Shown: in pieces, positions 28,044 to 38,836 of the stretch
How positions within the stretch are numbered: the stretch's first letter is position 1
Layout of the letters: each line of letters opens with the position of its first letter
From: Tepidiforma thermophila
GTDB lineage: Bacteria > Chloroflexota > Dehalococcoidia > Tepidiformales > Tepidiformaceae
DNA length: 64,000 bases
Direction of reading: 5' to 3'
Assembly: GCF_002563855.1 (NCBI RefSeq)
Contig: NZ_PDJQ01000001.1
Location: 1,488,001 to 1,552,000, forward strand
Program-made: the position numbers and the translations under genes
The notes under the pieces: model-generated
Told to the model about the DNA's origin: nothing
Database searches by the model: none
The model's input: the letters and a program-made list of their open reading frames with translations, nothing else

Positions 28044-29288
28044 GTGGCCCCTCAGCCCGTCCTTCTCCGCAACGTCGCCGTCTTCGATGACGTCGCCCGC
28101 ACGTTCCGGCGGGGCCTGTCCGTTTTCTGCCGTGAGGGCCGCATCGACCGCATCCTCGCCGAACCGCTGTCGGACGTCCCTGCTGGGGCGCTCGTCATCG
28201 ACGGGCAGGGCCGCTTCCTCGTACCGGGCCTCATCGACTGCCATGTCCACCTCACCTCCGGTGGCGACCCCAACGAACTGGCCGCCATCCGCACCGAGCC
28301 CCTCGCCATCCGCGCCTGGAAGGCCGAGCGCAACGCCGCAGCAACCGTCCGCGCCGGCGTGACCACGGTCCGCGACCTCGGTGCAGCCGACCACCTCAAC
28401 ATCCACCTGGCGCGAGCCGTCGATGCCGGCCTGCTCGAAGGTCCGCGCATCCTCGCCGCTGGCTACGGCGTCACGATGACCGGCGGCCACGGCCACGGCT
28501 TCATCGCCGTCGAAGCCGACGGCCCCGACGACGTTCGCAAGAAGGTCCGCGAGCAGCTCCGCGCAGGTGCCGCGGCAATCAAGCTCTTCGCCAGCGGCGG
28601 CGTCATGACCCCAGGGGTCGACCCCCGCTCGCCGAGCTTCACCCTCGAAGAGCTCCGCGCCGGCGTCGAAGAGGCGCACAAGGCCTTCCGCGTCGTCGGC
28701 GCCCACGCCCAGGCCACCGATGGCATCAAGAACGCCATCCTCGCCGGGGTCGACTCCATCGAGCACGGTGTCTGGCTCGATGAAGAAGCCGTCGCCATGA
28801 TGGTTGAGCGCGGGACGTACCTTGTTGCGACCCTCACCGCCCCCTGGCAGATCGCCCACCGCGGCGTCGAAGCCGGCGTCCCGGCCTACATGGTCGAAAA
28901 AGGATGGCAGGTCCTCGAATCCCACGAGCAGAGCTTCCGCGCGGCTGTCCGCGCCGGTGTCCGCATCGCCATGGGCACCGACCAGGGCACGCCGTTCAAC
29001 CGCCCTGGCGAAAATGCCCAGGAGCTCCTGCGCATGGCTCGCCTCGGGCTCTCGAATGCCGCTGCCCTGCTCTCCGCAACCGCCTGGGCCGCCGACCTCC
29101 TCCGTCTCGCCGACCGCACCGGCCGCATCCGCGAAGGGCTCGATGCCGACCTCCTCCTGCTCGACCGCGACCCCCTCGTCGACCTCGCTGCGCTCGCCGA
29201 GCCCGATGCCATCCGTGTAATCCTCGCCCGCGGCACGATCATCCGTGCCGCCCTTCCCCTCACTACCCCCGAACCGGAGGCGCCATGA
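28044..29288 (+). CDS. Amidohydrolase family protein (imidazolonepropionase/prolidase-like)
   Basis: Metal-dependent hydrolase of 414 residues with a TIM barrel. The metal ligands are visible: HVH in GLIDCHVHLTSGG (about residue 68), a carbamylated-Lys-type region AIKLFASGG, His in VGAHAQATDG, His in DSIEHGVW, and the final Asp in GTDQGTP. The pattern is typical of Xaa-Pro dipeptidase-like or imidazolone-type amidohydrolases acting on cyclic amides or peptides. It starts at GTG 28044; an AACAAT hexamer ends 7 nt upstream. Its stop overlaps the next start (ATGA). Confidence 0.88.
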   Translation: MAPQPVLLRNVAVFDDVARTFRRGLSVFCREGRIDRILAEPLSDVPAGALVIDGQGRFLVPGLIDCHVHLTSGGDPNELAAIRTEPLAIRAWKAERNAAATVRAGVTTVRDLGAADHLNIHLARAVDAGLLEGPRILAAGYGVTMTGGHGHGFIAVEADGPDDVRKKVREQLRAGAAAIKLFASGGVMTPGVDPRSPSFTLEELRAGVEEAHKAFRVVGAHAQATDGIKNAILAGVDSIEHGVWLDEEAVAMMVERGTYLVATLTAPWQIAHRGVEAGVPAYMVEKGWQVLESHEQSFRAAVRAGVRIAMGTDQGTPFNRPGENAQELLRMARLGLSNAAALLSATAWAADLLRLADRTGRIREGLDADLLLLDRDPLVDLAALAEPDAIRVILARGTIIRAALPLTTPEPEAP

Positions 29289-30046
29289 GCCAGTTCCAGA
29301 AGATCCTCGCACGCATCCAGCGCCGTGAAGGCCCGTCGATCGGCTTCGGCCGCGTCACGCGCGAGCAGCCCCGCGCCATGGCGCTTGTCGCTACCGTCCG
29401 CACTGCCGCCGAGGCCCGGGCCGCACTCGATGCCGGCGCCGATGCCGTCATCTTCCAGGCCGGCTCCGCCTCGCTCGCCGCCGCCCAGCTCCGCGAAATC
29501 GCCGGCCCGAAAGTCGCCGCCGGCGTCTCCCTGCCCGTCCTCTCTGTCGCCGAAGCCGAGGCGCTCCGCGAGGCCGGCTGCGATTTTGTCATCAGCCCGC
29601 TCGAAACCACCGACTCCGCCGCCGTCGACGTCGAGAAGATGGGCCATCTCGTCGCTGCCGGTGAATCCATCGAAGACAACACCCTCCGCGCCCTCGGCCC
29701 ACTCGGCCTCGACGGCCTCTTCGTCCAGCGCGCCCACGGCCCCATGAAGCTCTCCGAGCAGCTCGGCCTCGTCCGCCTTTCCTCGTTCTCGAATACCGGC
29801 CTCGTCGTCACCGTCGACCTCGCCGCCTCGGCCGCCGACCTGCGCGTCCTCCGCGACTCCGGCGTCGTCGCCGTCGTCGCGCCCGAAGGCGCCAGCCCGG
29901 CCGACCTCGCTGCCCTCAACGAACGCCTCCGCTCCGTCCCGCCGCCCCGCAAGCCGCGCACCGATTCGACCCAGGTCGCCCTCGTCCCATCGCTCATCGG
30001 CGGGCACGGCCACGAGGAGGAAGAGGACGACGACGAGGAGGACTAG
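29285..30046 (+). CDS. Unknown alpha/beta (barrel-like) protein with acidic tail
   Basis: Not recognised. The product has 253 residues. Residues 30-220 alternate short hydrophobic strands and Ala-rich helices (ALVATVRTAAEA, ADAVIFQAGS, GLVVTVDLAAS), as in a TIM-barrel phosphate-binding protein, perhaps of the thiamine-phosphate-synthase or KDPG-aldolase fold. The C-terminus ends in a Gly/His then Glu/Asp run (GGHGHEEEE...), a possible metal-binding or disordered tail. The ATG overlaps the amidohydrolase stop by 4 bp, so the two are translationally coupled; an enoyl-CoA hydratase gene follows one base after the stop. Confidence 0.8.
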   Translation: MSQFQKILARIQRREGPSIGFGRVTREQPRAMALVATVRTAAEARAALDAGADAVIFQAGSASLAAAQLREIAGPKVAAGVSLPVLSVAEAEALREAGCDFVISPLETTDSAAVDVEKMGHLVAAGESIEDNTLRALGPLGLDGLFVQRAHGPMKLSEQLGLVRLSSFSNTGLVVTVDLAASAADLRVLRDSGVVAVVAPEGASPADLAALNERLRSVPPPRKPRTDSTQVALVPSLIGGHGHEEEEDDDEED

Positions 30047-30047
30047 C

Positions 30048-30825
30048 GTGCCGCAGATTTCCGTCGAACGCTCCGGCAATGTCGCGACCATCACCATCAC
30101 GAACCCGCCGCACGGGTTCATGGATGCCGCGACCGTCGCCGAACTCGATGCCGCCACCGCTGAACTCGACGCCGACCCGGCCGTCCGCGCCATCGTCATC
30201 ACCGGCGGCGTCCCCGGCGTCTTCATCCGCCACTACTCCGTCCGCGAGCTGGAAACGCTCGCCCGCCAGCTCCGCGAACGGGGCGTCGCCGTCGACCCCG
30301 CCCGGCCGGTCCCCCCGCGCGACATCGACCGCGTCTTCGGATGGCTCGAAGCGACGTCCCGTCCGGTCATCGCGGCCATCAACGGCTTCGCTATGGGGGG
30401 CGGGTTTGAACTCGCACTCTCGTGCGACCTGCGCATCGCCGAAGAAGGCCAGTACGAGGTCGGCCTGCCCGAAGTGCGCCTCGGCATCCTCCCCGGCGCC
30501 GGCGGAACCCAGAAGCTTCCCGCGCTCGTCGGCACAGCCCGCGCCCTCGAAATGACCCTCCGCGGCCGCACCGTCGGTCCCGCCGAAGCGCATCGCCTCG
30601 GGCTGGTCCACGAGCTGGTCCCGGCGGGCCGCGCCCTCGAGCGGGCACACCAGCTCGCCGCCGAAATCGCTGCCCTGCCGGCGCGCGCCGTCGCCCATAT
30701 CAAGCGGCTGGTGCGCACCGCCGGTGCCGTCCCCCGCGACGAAGGGCTCGCCCTCGAACGCACCCTCTTCCTCGACCTCCTCCTCTCCGACGAGGCGCTC
30801 GAACGCATGACGCGGATGAACGCCG

Positions 30826-30851
<26 letters not shown>
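30048..30851 (+). CDS. Enoyl-CoA hydratase/isomerase
   Basis: Crotonase of 267 residues that hydrates or isomerises enoyl-CoA in acyl-CoA breakdown. Unlike the homologue at 8094, both catalytic glutamates are kept: GGGFELALSCDLR and LPEVRLGILPGAGGTQ. It starts with GTG, preceded by a GAGGAGG run that is also the end of the previous gene. Its last 26 bp overlap the start of mutY. Confidence 0.92.
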
Positions 30852-33918
<3,067 letters not shown>

Positions 33919-33919
<1 letters not shown>

Positions 33920-34833
33920 TAGTCATCGACCTCGAAGTGCGTCAGCTCCCGGAACTGCCGGTACCGCTGCTCCACCTCGTCCCGTTCCAGCGTCAGCAGA
34001 CGCGATGGCCCGAAGCCTTCAACGCAGAACGACGCCACCGTTGACCCGTAGATGATCGCCCGCCGAATCTCACGCTGGTTTACCGTGGCTACCGAATCGA
34101 GGTAGCCCAGGAACCCGCCGGCGAACGCATCTCCCGCCCCGGTCGGGTCAACAACCTCCTCAAGCGGGTAGCCGGGCGCCACGAAGTAGTCCTCCCCGCT
34201 GATGTACGCCGCCCCATATTCCCCCAGCTTGATAATCACCGCCTTCGTTCCCCCCTCAAGGAGCGCCCTTCCCGCCTTCGCGATGCTCGGCGTACCGGCC
34301 AGCTCCCGCGCCTCGCTCTCATTGATAGACACGAAGTCGGCTGCCCGGATCGCCTTCAATAGCTCATCCCGGGCTCCGTCAATGAAGAATTTGATCGTGT
34401 CGACCATGCGCGCCCGCGCCCCTGGCACCATCGCCATGAGCCGATGCTGCAGCACCGGGTCGCCCGCCGCCGCAAACAGCGCGCTCGAATCGTCCCACCC
34501 GGCCGGCAGCTTCGGAGCCCAGTTCGCGTTCACGCCCAGCACCGTGTACAGCGTGTCGCGGCTGTTCATGTCGTAGTGATACCGCCCGCCCCACCGGCTC
34601 GTCTCACCGCCAGGTACCACCTCCAGCCCGGCAAGGTCGATGCCAGGCCGCTCAAGCGCCTTTCGCATCTCCTCCGGGAAGTCCTCGCCGACCGCCGCCA
34701 GCAGCCGCACCTCGGTGAAGAGTGATGCCGCGAGCGCCGCGCACGTCGCCGATCCCCCGAGCGAGCCCTCCCGCCGCTCGAACGGCGTCTCGATCTCGTC
34801 GATCGCCACCCACCCGGCAACGAGCAGGCTCAT
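33919..34833 (-). CDS. PfkB-family sugar/nucleoside kinase
   Basis: Ribokinase-fold kinase of 304 residues. The C-terminal signature DPTGAGDAFAGGFLGYL contains the catalytic Asp and anion hole; the N-terminal GGSATCAALAASLF helix is a variant of the first PfkB signature. ATG 34833 is preceded by GGAGG at 6 nt and overlaps the mtnP stop by 4 bp. In this operon an adenosine kinase, recycling the adenosine released by AhcY, is the most economical reading; kinases for methylthioribose or another pentose are alternatives. Sequence alone does not decide. Confidence 0.88.
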
Positions 34834-35708
34834 GCCCCGCCTCCGAGCCACCGCGCAAGGATCGGAGCCAGGCGCTCACGAACGTCTGCCGGTACGGCCT
34901 CGCGCCGACCAACGATAGCCGCATCCAGCGCCGTCGCGCATGGGCACCCCTGCCGCTCAGGCAGCCGCTGCACCAGCAGGCGGACCGCCTCCTGGCTCAC
35001 CGCCACGTTCCGTTGCAGTGTCGCGAACACCGTCGCAGCATCGACCGCCTCCTCGGCCTCATGCCAGCAATCGTAATCCGTCACACAGGCGAGCGTCGCG
35101 TAGCAAAGCTCAGCCTCGCGCGCCAGCTTCGCCTCGGGCAGCGCCGTCATGCCGATGAGATCTGCGCCCCATGCCCGGTGCAGCTCGCTTTCGGCCCGTG
35201 TCGAGAACGCCGGGCCCTGCATCACCACGTAGACGCCGCCGTCGTGCACCGTCGCCCCGGCCGCCCTCGCGGCCTCCAGCGCCGCCGCGCGCATCCGCCC
35301 GCAGAATGGCTCCGCGAAGCTGATGTGCGCCACCAGCCCGTCGCCGAAGAACGTCGAGGGCCGGCCCCAGGTCCGGTCGATGAGCTGCGACGGCACCACC
35401 AGGTGCCCTGGGACCATCGACTCCCGCAGGCTCCCGACTGCCGACACCGAAATCACCCGCTCGACACTGAGCGACTTCAGCGCCCAGAAGTTCGCCCGTT
35501 GCGGCAGCTCCGAAGGCAGGATCGTGTGCTGCCGCCCGTGCCGGGCAAGGAACGCGACCCGCGTTCCCTCCAGCGTACCGATGCGGATCCGGTCGCTCGG
35601 CGCACCGAACGGCGTCGCGACCTCCACCTCCTCGATGTCCGTCAGCCCGGGCATCTCGTAAAAGCCGGACCCGCCGATGACTGCCAGCGGAATTTTCTCT
35701 GTTGTCAT
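34830..35708 (-). CDS. mtnP: S-methyl-5'-thioadenosine phosphorylase
   Basis: Phosphorolyses methylthioadenosine to adenine and 5-methylthioribose-1-phosphate. The 292-residue product has GGSGFYEMPG at the start, the phosphate-binding RHGRQHTILPSELPQRAN, and the family-specific MTALPEAKLAREAELCYA followed by TDYDCW. A small change is seen in the nucleoside site (GPAFSTRAES where GPRFSTRAES is usual). ATG 35708 overlaps the mtnA stop (ATGA). Confidence 0.94.
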   Translation of the reverse strand: MTTEKIPLAVIGGSGFYEMPGLTDIEEVEVATPFGAPSDRIRIGTLEGTRVAFLARHGRQHTILPSELPQRANFWALKSLSVERVISVSAVGSLRESMVPGHLVVPSQLIDRTWGRPSTFFGDGLVAHISFAEPFCGRMRAAALEAARAAGATVHDGGVYVVMQGPAFSTRAESELHRAWGADLIGMTALPEAKLAREAELCYATLACVTDYDCWHEAEEAVDAATVFATLQRNVAVSQEAVRLLVQRLPERQGCPCATALDAAIVGRREAVPADVRERLAPILARWLGGGA

Positions 35709-36742
35709 GTGCCAAACCCCGAAGCTGCGTGCTCGAACAGCGCCCGGAGCCCCGGCCCGTACGGCGGCCTGGCGATGCCCCGCTCCGTGATGATCGCCGC
35801 GATCAACCCGCCAGGCGTCACGTCGAACGCAGGGTTCCACGCCTCGATGCCCCCCGGGCTCCAGCGCTGGCCGCGAAATCCCCCGACCTCCTCCGCGCTG
35901 CGGAACTCAATCGGGATCGCCGAGCCATCCGCGCACCCCGGGTCGACCGTGCTCACCGGCGCGGCGATGAAAAACGGAACCCCTGCGTGCGCAGCCGCCA
36001 GCGCCAGCCCGAGCGTGCCGACCTTGTTCGCTGTGTCACCGTTCAGCGCAATCCGGTCCGCTCCGGTCACTACCGCGGACACCCTCCCGGAGGTGATGAG
36101 TGCCGCAGCCGCCGTGTCCGGCAGCAGCACGGCCGGGATGCCGGACTTCACAAGCTCCCACGTCGTCAGGCGCGCCCCCTGGAGCAGCGGACGCGTCTCC
36201 GTCACGTAGCAGCGCGCCAGCCGCCCCGCAGCAAAGGCCGCCCTGATCACACCCAGCGCCGTCCCGATGCCTCCGGTGGCGAGCGTCCCGGTGTTGCAGT
36301 GGGTGAGCACGTCGCCCGGCGGAAGCACGGCCAGCCCGTTCCGCGCAATCGCCTCGTCTTCGGCCTGGCGCCGGGCCAGGTATTCCGCACAGAATGTCCA
36401 CGCTGCCGCCGCGCGCTCCTCCGGTGCCCGGCCCAGCACCGCTGCTGCGCAGGCCGCCGCACCCGTTGCCAGCTCAACTGCGGTGGGCCTCACCCGCCCG
36501 ATGCGCGCTGCCGCCTCCCGGATCGCCGCGTCGCCGGGGTCCCGCTCGGCCGCAATCGCTACCCCGGCCGCCCCGCACAGCCCCAGCAGGGGCGCTCCCC
36601 GCACACGCAGGCTCCGGATCGCCTCCTCCAGCGTCTCGAGGTCACCGATTTCCAGCCAGTGCTCCTCCTGCGGCAACAGCGTCTGGTCCAGCACCCGCAG
36701 CGTCGGCCGCTCGAACGCAACGACCGCGACCGGCGCACGCAC
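35705..36742 (-). CDS. mtnA: S-methyl-5-thioribose-1-phosphate isomerase
   Basis: Isomerises methylthioribose-1-phosphate to methylthioribulose-1-phosphate. Family marks are RGAPLLGLCGAAGVA (about residues 47-61), the catalytic Cys in THCNTGTLATGG and the catalytic Asp in GADRIALNGDTANKVGT. GTG 36742 is the start: it begins one base after the apt stop, has GAGGA upstream, and gives 345 residues, normal for the family; the longer open frame into apt is not coding. The later methionine-salvage enzymes (mtnB, mtnC, mtnD) are not in the window. Confidence 0.94.
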   Translation of the reverse strand: MRAPVAVVAFERPTLRVLDQTLLPQEEHWLEIGDLETLEEAIRSLRVRGAPLLGLCGAAGVAIAAERDPGDAAIREAAARIGRVRPTAVELATGAAACAAAVLGRAPEERAAAAWTFCAEYLARRQAEDEAIARNGLAVLPPGDVLTHCNTGTLATGGIGTALGVIRAAFAAGRLARCYVTETRPLLQGARLTTWELVKSGIPAVLLPDTAAAALITSGRVSAVVTGADRIALNGDTANKVGTLGLALAAAHAGVPFFIAAPVSTVDPGCADGSAIPIEFRSAEEVGGFRGQRWSPGGIEAWNPAFDVTPGGLIAAIITERGIARPPYGPGLRALFEHAASGFGT

Positions 36743-36743
36743 C

Positions 36744-37265
36744 TCACGCTTCCTCGAAGGAAAGCAGCGCGTCGACCCGGTACGCCCCAAGCCGCTCGCG
36801 CCCGCCCAGCCCGCGGAGCTCGATGAGGAACCCGGCCCCGGCCACGTGCCCGCCAACCAGTTCGACCAGCTTCGCCGCTGCGAGTGCTGTCCCGCCGGTC
36901 GCCAGCACGTCATCCACAATGTACGCCGCCGTCCCGGCTTCCAGCGCGTCCTGGTGGATATCCAGCCGCGATTCGCCATACTCCAGCGCGTACTCGACCG
37001 TCAGCCGTGCGGCCGGCAGTTTCCCCTCCTTCCGAATCGGCACGAACGGCAGCCCCAGCCGGTCCGCGATCGGTGCGCCGAACAGAAAGCCTCGCGACTC
37101 AATCCCCACGATCGCCCCCGGCTGAACGGCTTCCGCAGCCGCAGCCATCGCATCGATGGCTGCGCGGAAGGCGGCGGCGTTCCCCAGCAGGGGCGTGATG
37201 TCGCGGAACAGGATCCCCGGCCGCGGAAAATCCGGGATGGTGCGGATGTAACCCTGCAGCTCCAC
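36744..37265 (-). CDS. apt: Adenine phosphoribosyltransferase
   Basis: Converts adenine plus PRPP to AMP, recycling the adenine made by MtnP. The 173-residue form begins at GTG 37265 (VELQGYIRTIPDFPRPG), the normal APT N-terminus; the PRPP loop is AYIVDDVLATGGT and the adenine site is GIESRGFLFG. A TAGAAT hexamer ends 7 nt before this GTG, with no Shine-Dalgarno. A longer form from ATG 37316 is possible: it has a perfect AAGGAGGTG but 12 nt away, and would add 17 basic residues. It heads the six-gene operon. Confidence 0.93.
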   Translation of the reverse strand: MELQGYIRTIPDFPRPGILFRDITPLLGNAAAFRAAIDAMAAAAEAVQPGAIVGIESRGFLFGAPIADRLGLPFVPIRKEGKLPAARLTVEYALEYGESRLDIHQDALEAGTAAYIVDDVLATGGTALAAAKLVELVGGHVAGAGFLIELRGLGGRERLGAYRVDALLSFEEA

Positions 37266-37272
37266 GCCCGTG

Positions 37273-37278
37273 ATTCTA
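37273..37278 (-). promoter_or_regulatory. Leaderless-type -10 box of apt
   Basis: TAGAAT on the minus strand, 7 nt before GTG 37265; five of six bases match TATAAT. No convincing -35. Confidence 0.5.
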
Positions 37279-37676
37279 CGACACGCCGGCCGCGCCCCCC
37301 GCGAGCTTCGCGCCATCCCGCGGGCGCACCTCCTTCGCCCCGGTCTTTACCGAATGCCCGCGGGGCGCTGCTCCCCCGTCACCTCTGCCGCTCATTGCGC
37401 CATCCTCTTGGTGAAGGAATCTACGCGTGTCCGGCTCCCGCGCCCTGCACCACTGCATCGTCACCGCGCCCCGGAGGTTGACGCGGACACTGCTCCGTCG
37501 GCCTGGCGCCCGGAGATGCACCCGTGCCGCCATGCCTTGGCCGCGAGCGCCCGGGCTGGTGCCCCCGGGCCCGTGAAGGCCGCTAGCGCGCCCAGGAGCC
37601 CCGCAGGATCGCCCCGTTTGCCGCCCTGTGGCGCATTCCGGCGCCGACGGCGGCCAAAACATGAATTTTGCTGCAG

Positions 37677-37682
37677 TAGGAT
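37677..37682 (+). promoter_or_regulatory. Leaderless-type -10 box of the 37690 gene
   Basis: TAGGAT, 7 nt before ATG 37690; identical hexamer and spacing to the ribF start. Confidence 0.5.
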
Positions 37683-37689
37683 GTGACGC

Positions 37690-37986
37690 ATGCCCCCTCG
37701 CCGCGCCAACCCCTTCGCCCGCGAACACCAGCACTGGCTGACCCTGGCAGCCTCCGCGGCCTCTGTCGCGGCGTTTGCCATCGGCTGGGCGGCGTACGGA
37801 AGCTGGACCGGCAACGCCGGCGGCAACGACGACCCGGGCCCTCCCCCGGCCGCGGTGCCACCATCACCGGTGGGCGCCGCGACCTCCGCGCCATCGCCGA
37901 CGGCCGTCGCCGCAGGCGGTACGCCGCCGGGTGCCACAGAGACGGCTCCAGCTCCCGCACCAACCCGGAAGTCGAGGGCCAGCTGA
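37690..37986 (+). CDS. Small single-pass membrane protein with Pro/Ala-rich tail
   Basis: Not recognised. The 98-residue product has a basic N-terminus (RRANPFAREHQHW), one membrane helix (residues 17-38), then a Gly/Asn/Asp turn and a ~50-residue Pro/Ala/Thr-rich extracytoplasmic tail ending in RKSRAS. Codon use is like its neighbours. The stop overlaps the next start (TGATG), so it is probably a partner of the haem membrane protein that follows. Confidence 0.65.
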   Translation: MPPRRANPFAREHQHWLTLAASAASVAAFAIGWAAYGSWTGNAGGNDDPGPPPAAVPPSPVGAATSAPSPTAVAAGGTPPGATETAPAPAPTRKSRAS

Positions 37987-38633
37987 TGACACGCTGGCTC
38001 ACGATTGCACTCTCGCTCGGCCTGATCGCCGCTGTTGGCGTCGCCCGCGAATGGGAGCTGGGAGGCGAAACCGCCACCTGGGACGCCGCAAGGGCCTCCG
38101 CATGGGCAGCCTACGTGCTCCTCTGGGCCGCTGTCTTCACCGGGGTCGGCGTCAGCCTCAAGTACCACCCCGGCATCGAGGCCCAGGTCCCTGTGCTCGA
38201 ACTTCACCGCGTGACCGGGTCCCTCGCCCTCGCCTACACCATCGTCCACGCCGGCGCCCTGGTCCTCGACCGGTACATCGCGTTCGACCCCTGGGATGCC
38301 CTCGTTCCCCTTACAGCCCCGTACCGCCCGCTGGCCGTCGCCGCCGGCGTCGTCGCCGCCTGGCTGCTCGCTGCCGTTGTGCTCTCGACCTGGTTCGCCG
38401 GGTTCCTCCCGCGCAGAGCCTGGCACCTCATCCACCGTGCAGGCTATGCTGCGTTCGCGCTCGGGCTCGTGCACGGCATCGCGGCCGGAAGCGATACGGA
38501 ACACTGGGTCACCCACGTGGTCTACACCGCGTCAGCGGGCTCCCTGCTCGGAGCAGCGTATCTTCGGTTCCTCGCCCGGGACTGGGTCGCGGCCCATCGC
38601 GCCCGCCCGGCTTCACGCCAGCACAGCGCATGA
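37986..38633 (+). CDS. Ferric-reductase-like transmembrane haem protein
   Basis: Integral membrane protein of 215 residues with about six helices. Haem-ligand histidines are placed as in ferric-reductase/NADPH-oxidase-like domains and MsrQ: LHRVTGSLALAYTIVHAG (two His 13 apart) and HLIHRAGYAAFALGLVHG. It has no fused FAD/NAD domain. Predicted to pass electrons across the membrane, perhaps from quinol. ATGA overlap with the next gene. Confidence 0.82.
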   Translation: MTRWLTIALSLGLIAAVGVAREWELGGETATWDAARASAWAAYVLLWAAVFTGVGVSLKYHPGIEAQVPVLELHRVTGSLALAYTIVHAGALVLDRYIAFDPWDALVPLTAPYRPLAVAAGVVAAWLLAAVVLSTWFAGFLPRRAWHLIHRAGYAAFALGLVHGIAAGSDTEHWVTHVVYTASAGSLLGAAYLRFLARDWVAAHRARPASRQHSA

Positions 38634-38836
38634 GCCCTGAAGAAACGCTCTTCTACATTGGTGTCGCGGCCTACCTCCTGCCGCCGGCGTTCATCCTTGG
38701 ACTCGTCGCCCGGGCCCGGCACCGGTCAATCGCGTTCATCGGGTTCGCAGTTCTCGGCTGGATCGGGCTTGCGATTGGCCTCGCCCTCCTGCTTGCGCTC
38801 CCGGCTCGCACGCCTCCAGCCCGCCCGTTCAGGTGA
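38630..38836 (+). CDS. Small two-helix membrane protein
   Basis: The 68-residue product starts at ATG 38630, overlapping the previous stop by 4 bp. Two membrane helices (about residues 7-26 and 34-57) are separated by a basic RARHRS turn. It resembles superinfection-immunity/YqaE-like mini membrane proteins only in layout; function unknown. Its end overlaps the M3 peptidase gene by 8 bp on the other strand. Confidence 0.65.
   Translation: MSPEETLFYIGVAAYLLPPAFILGLVARARHRSIAFIGFAVLGWIGLAIGLALLLALPARTPPARPFR

Larger units (their letters stand above)
37266..37689. other. Gene-free divergent region between apt and the ferric-reductase-like cluster
   Basis: About 424 bp of G+C-rich sequence with no coding-like frame. 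It holds the apt and 37690 promoters, a strong AAGGAGGTG at 37327-37335 (minus strand), and a TTGACG at 37478-37483 without a matching -10. A GTGTCCG/CGGACAC dyad spans it. I see no recognisable RNA gene. Confidence 0.5.

Noticed and set aside
37360-37452. tRNA-like ends: GCGGGGC pairs with GCCCTGC, followed by ACCA, 93 nt apart
   Set aside because: The would-be T loop (TCCGGCT) lacks the invariant T55 and A58, the T stem has a mismatch, and there is no D arm or anticodon arm. Probably chance in G+C-rich DNA.
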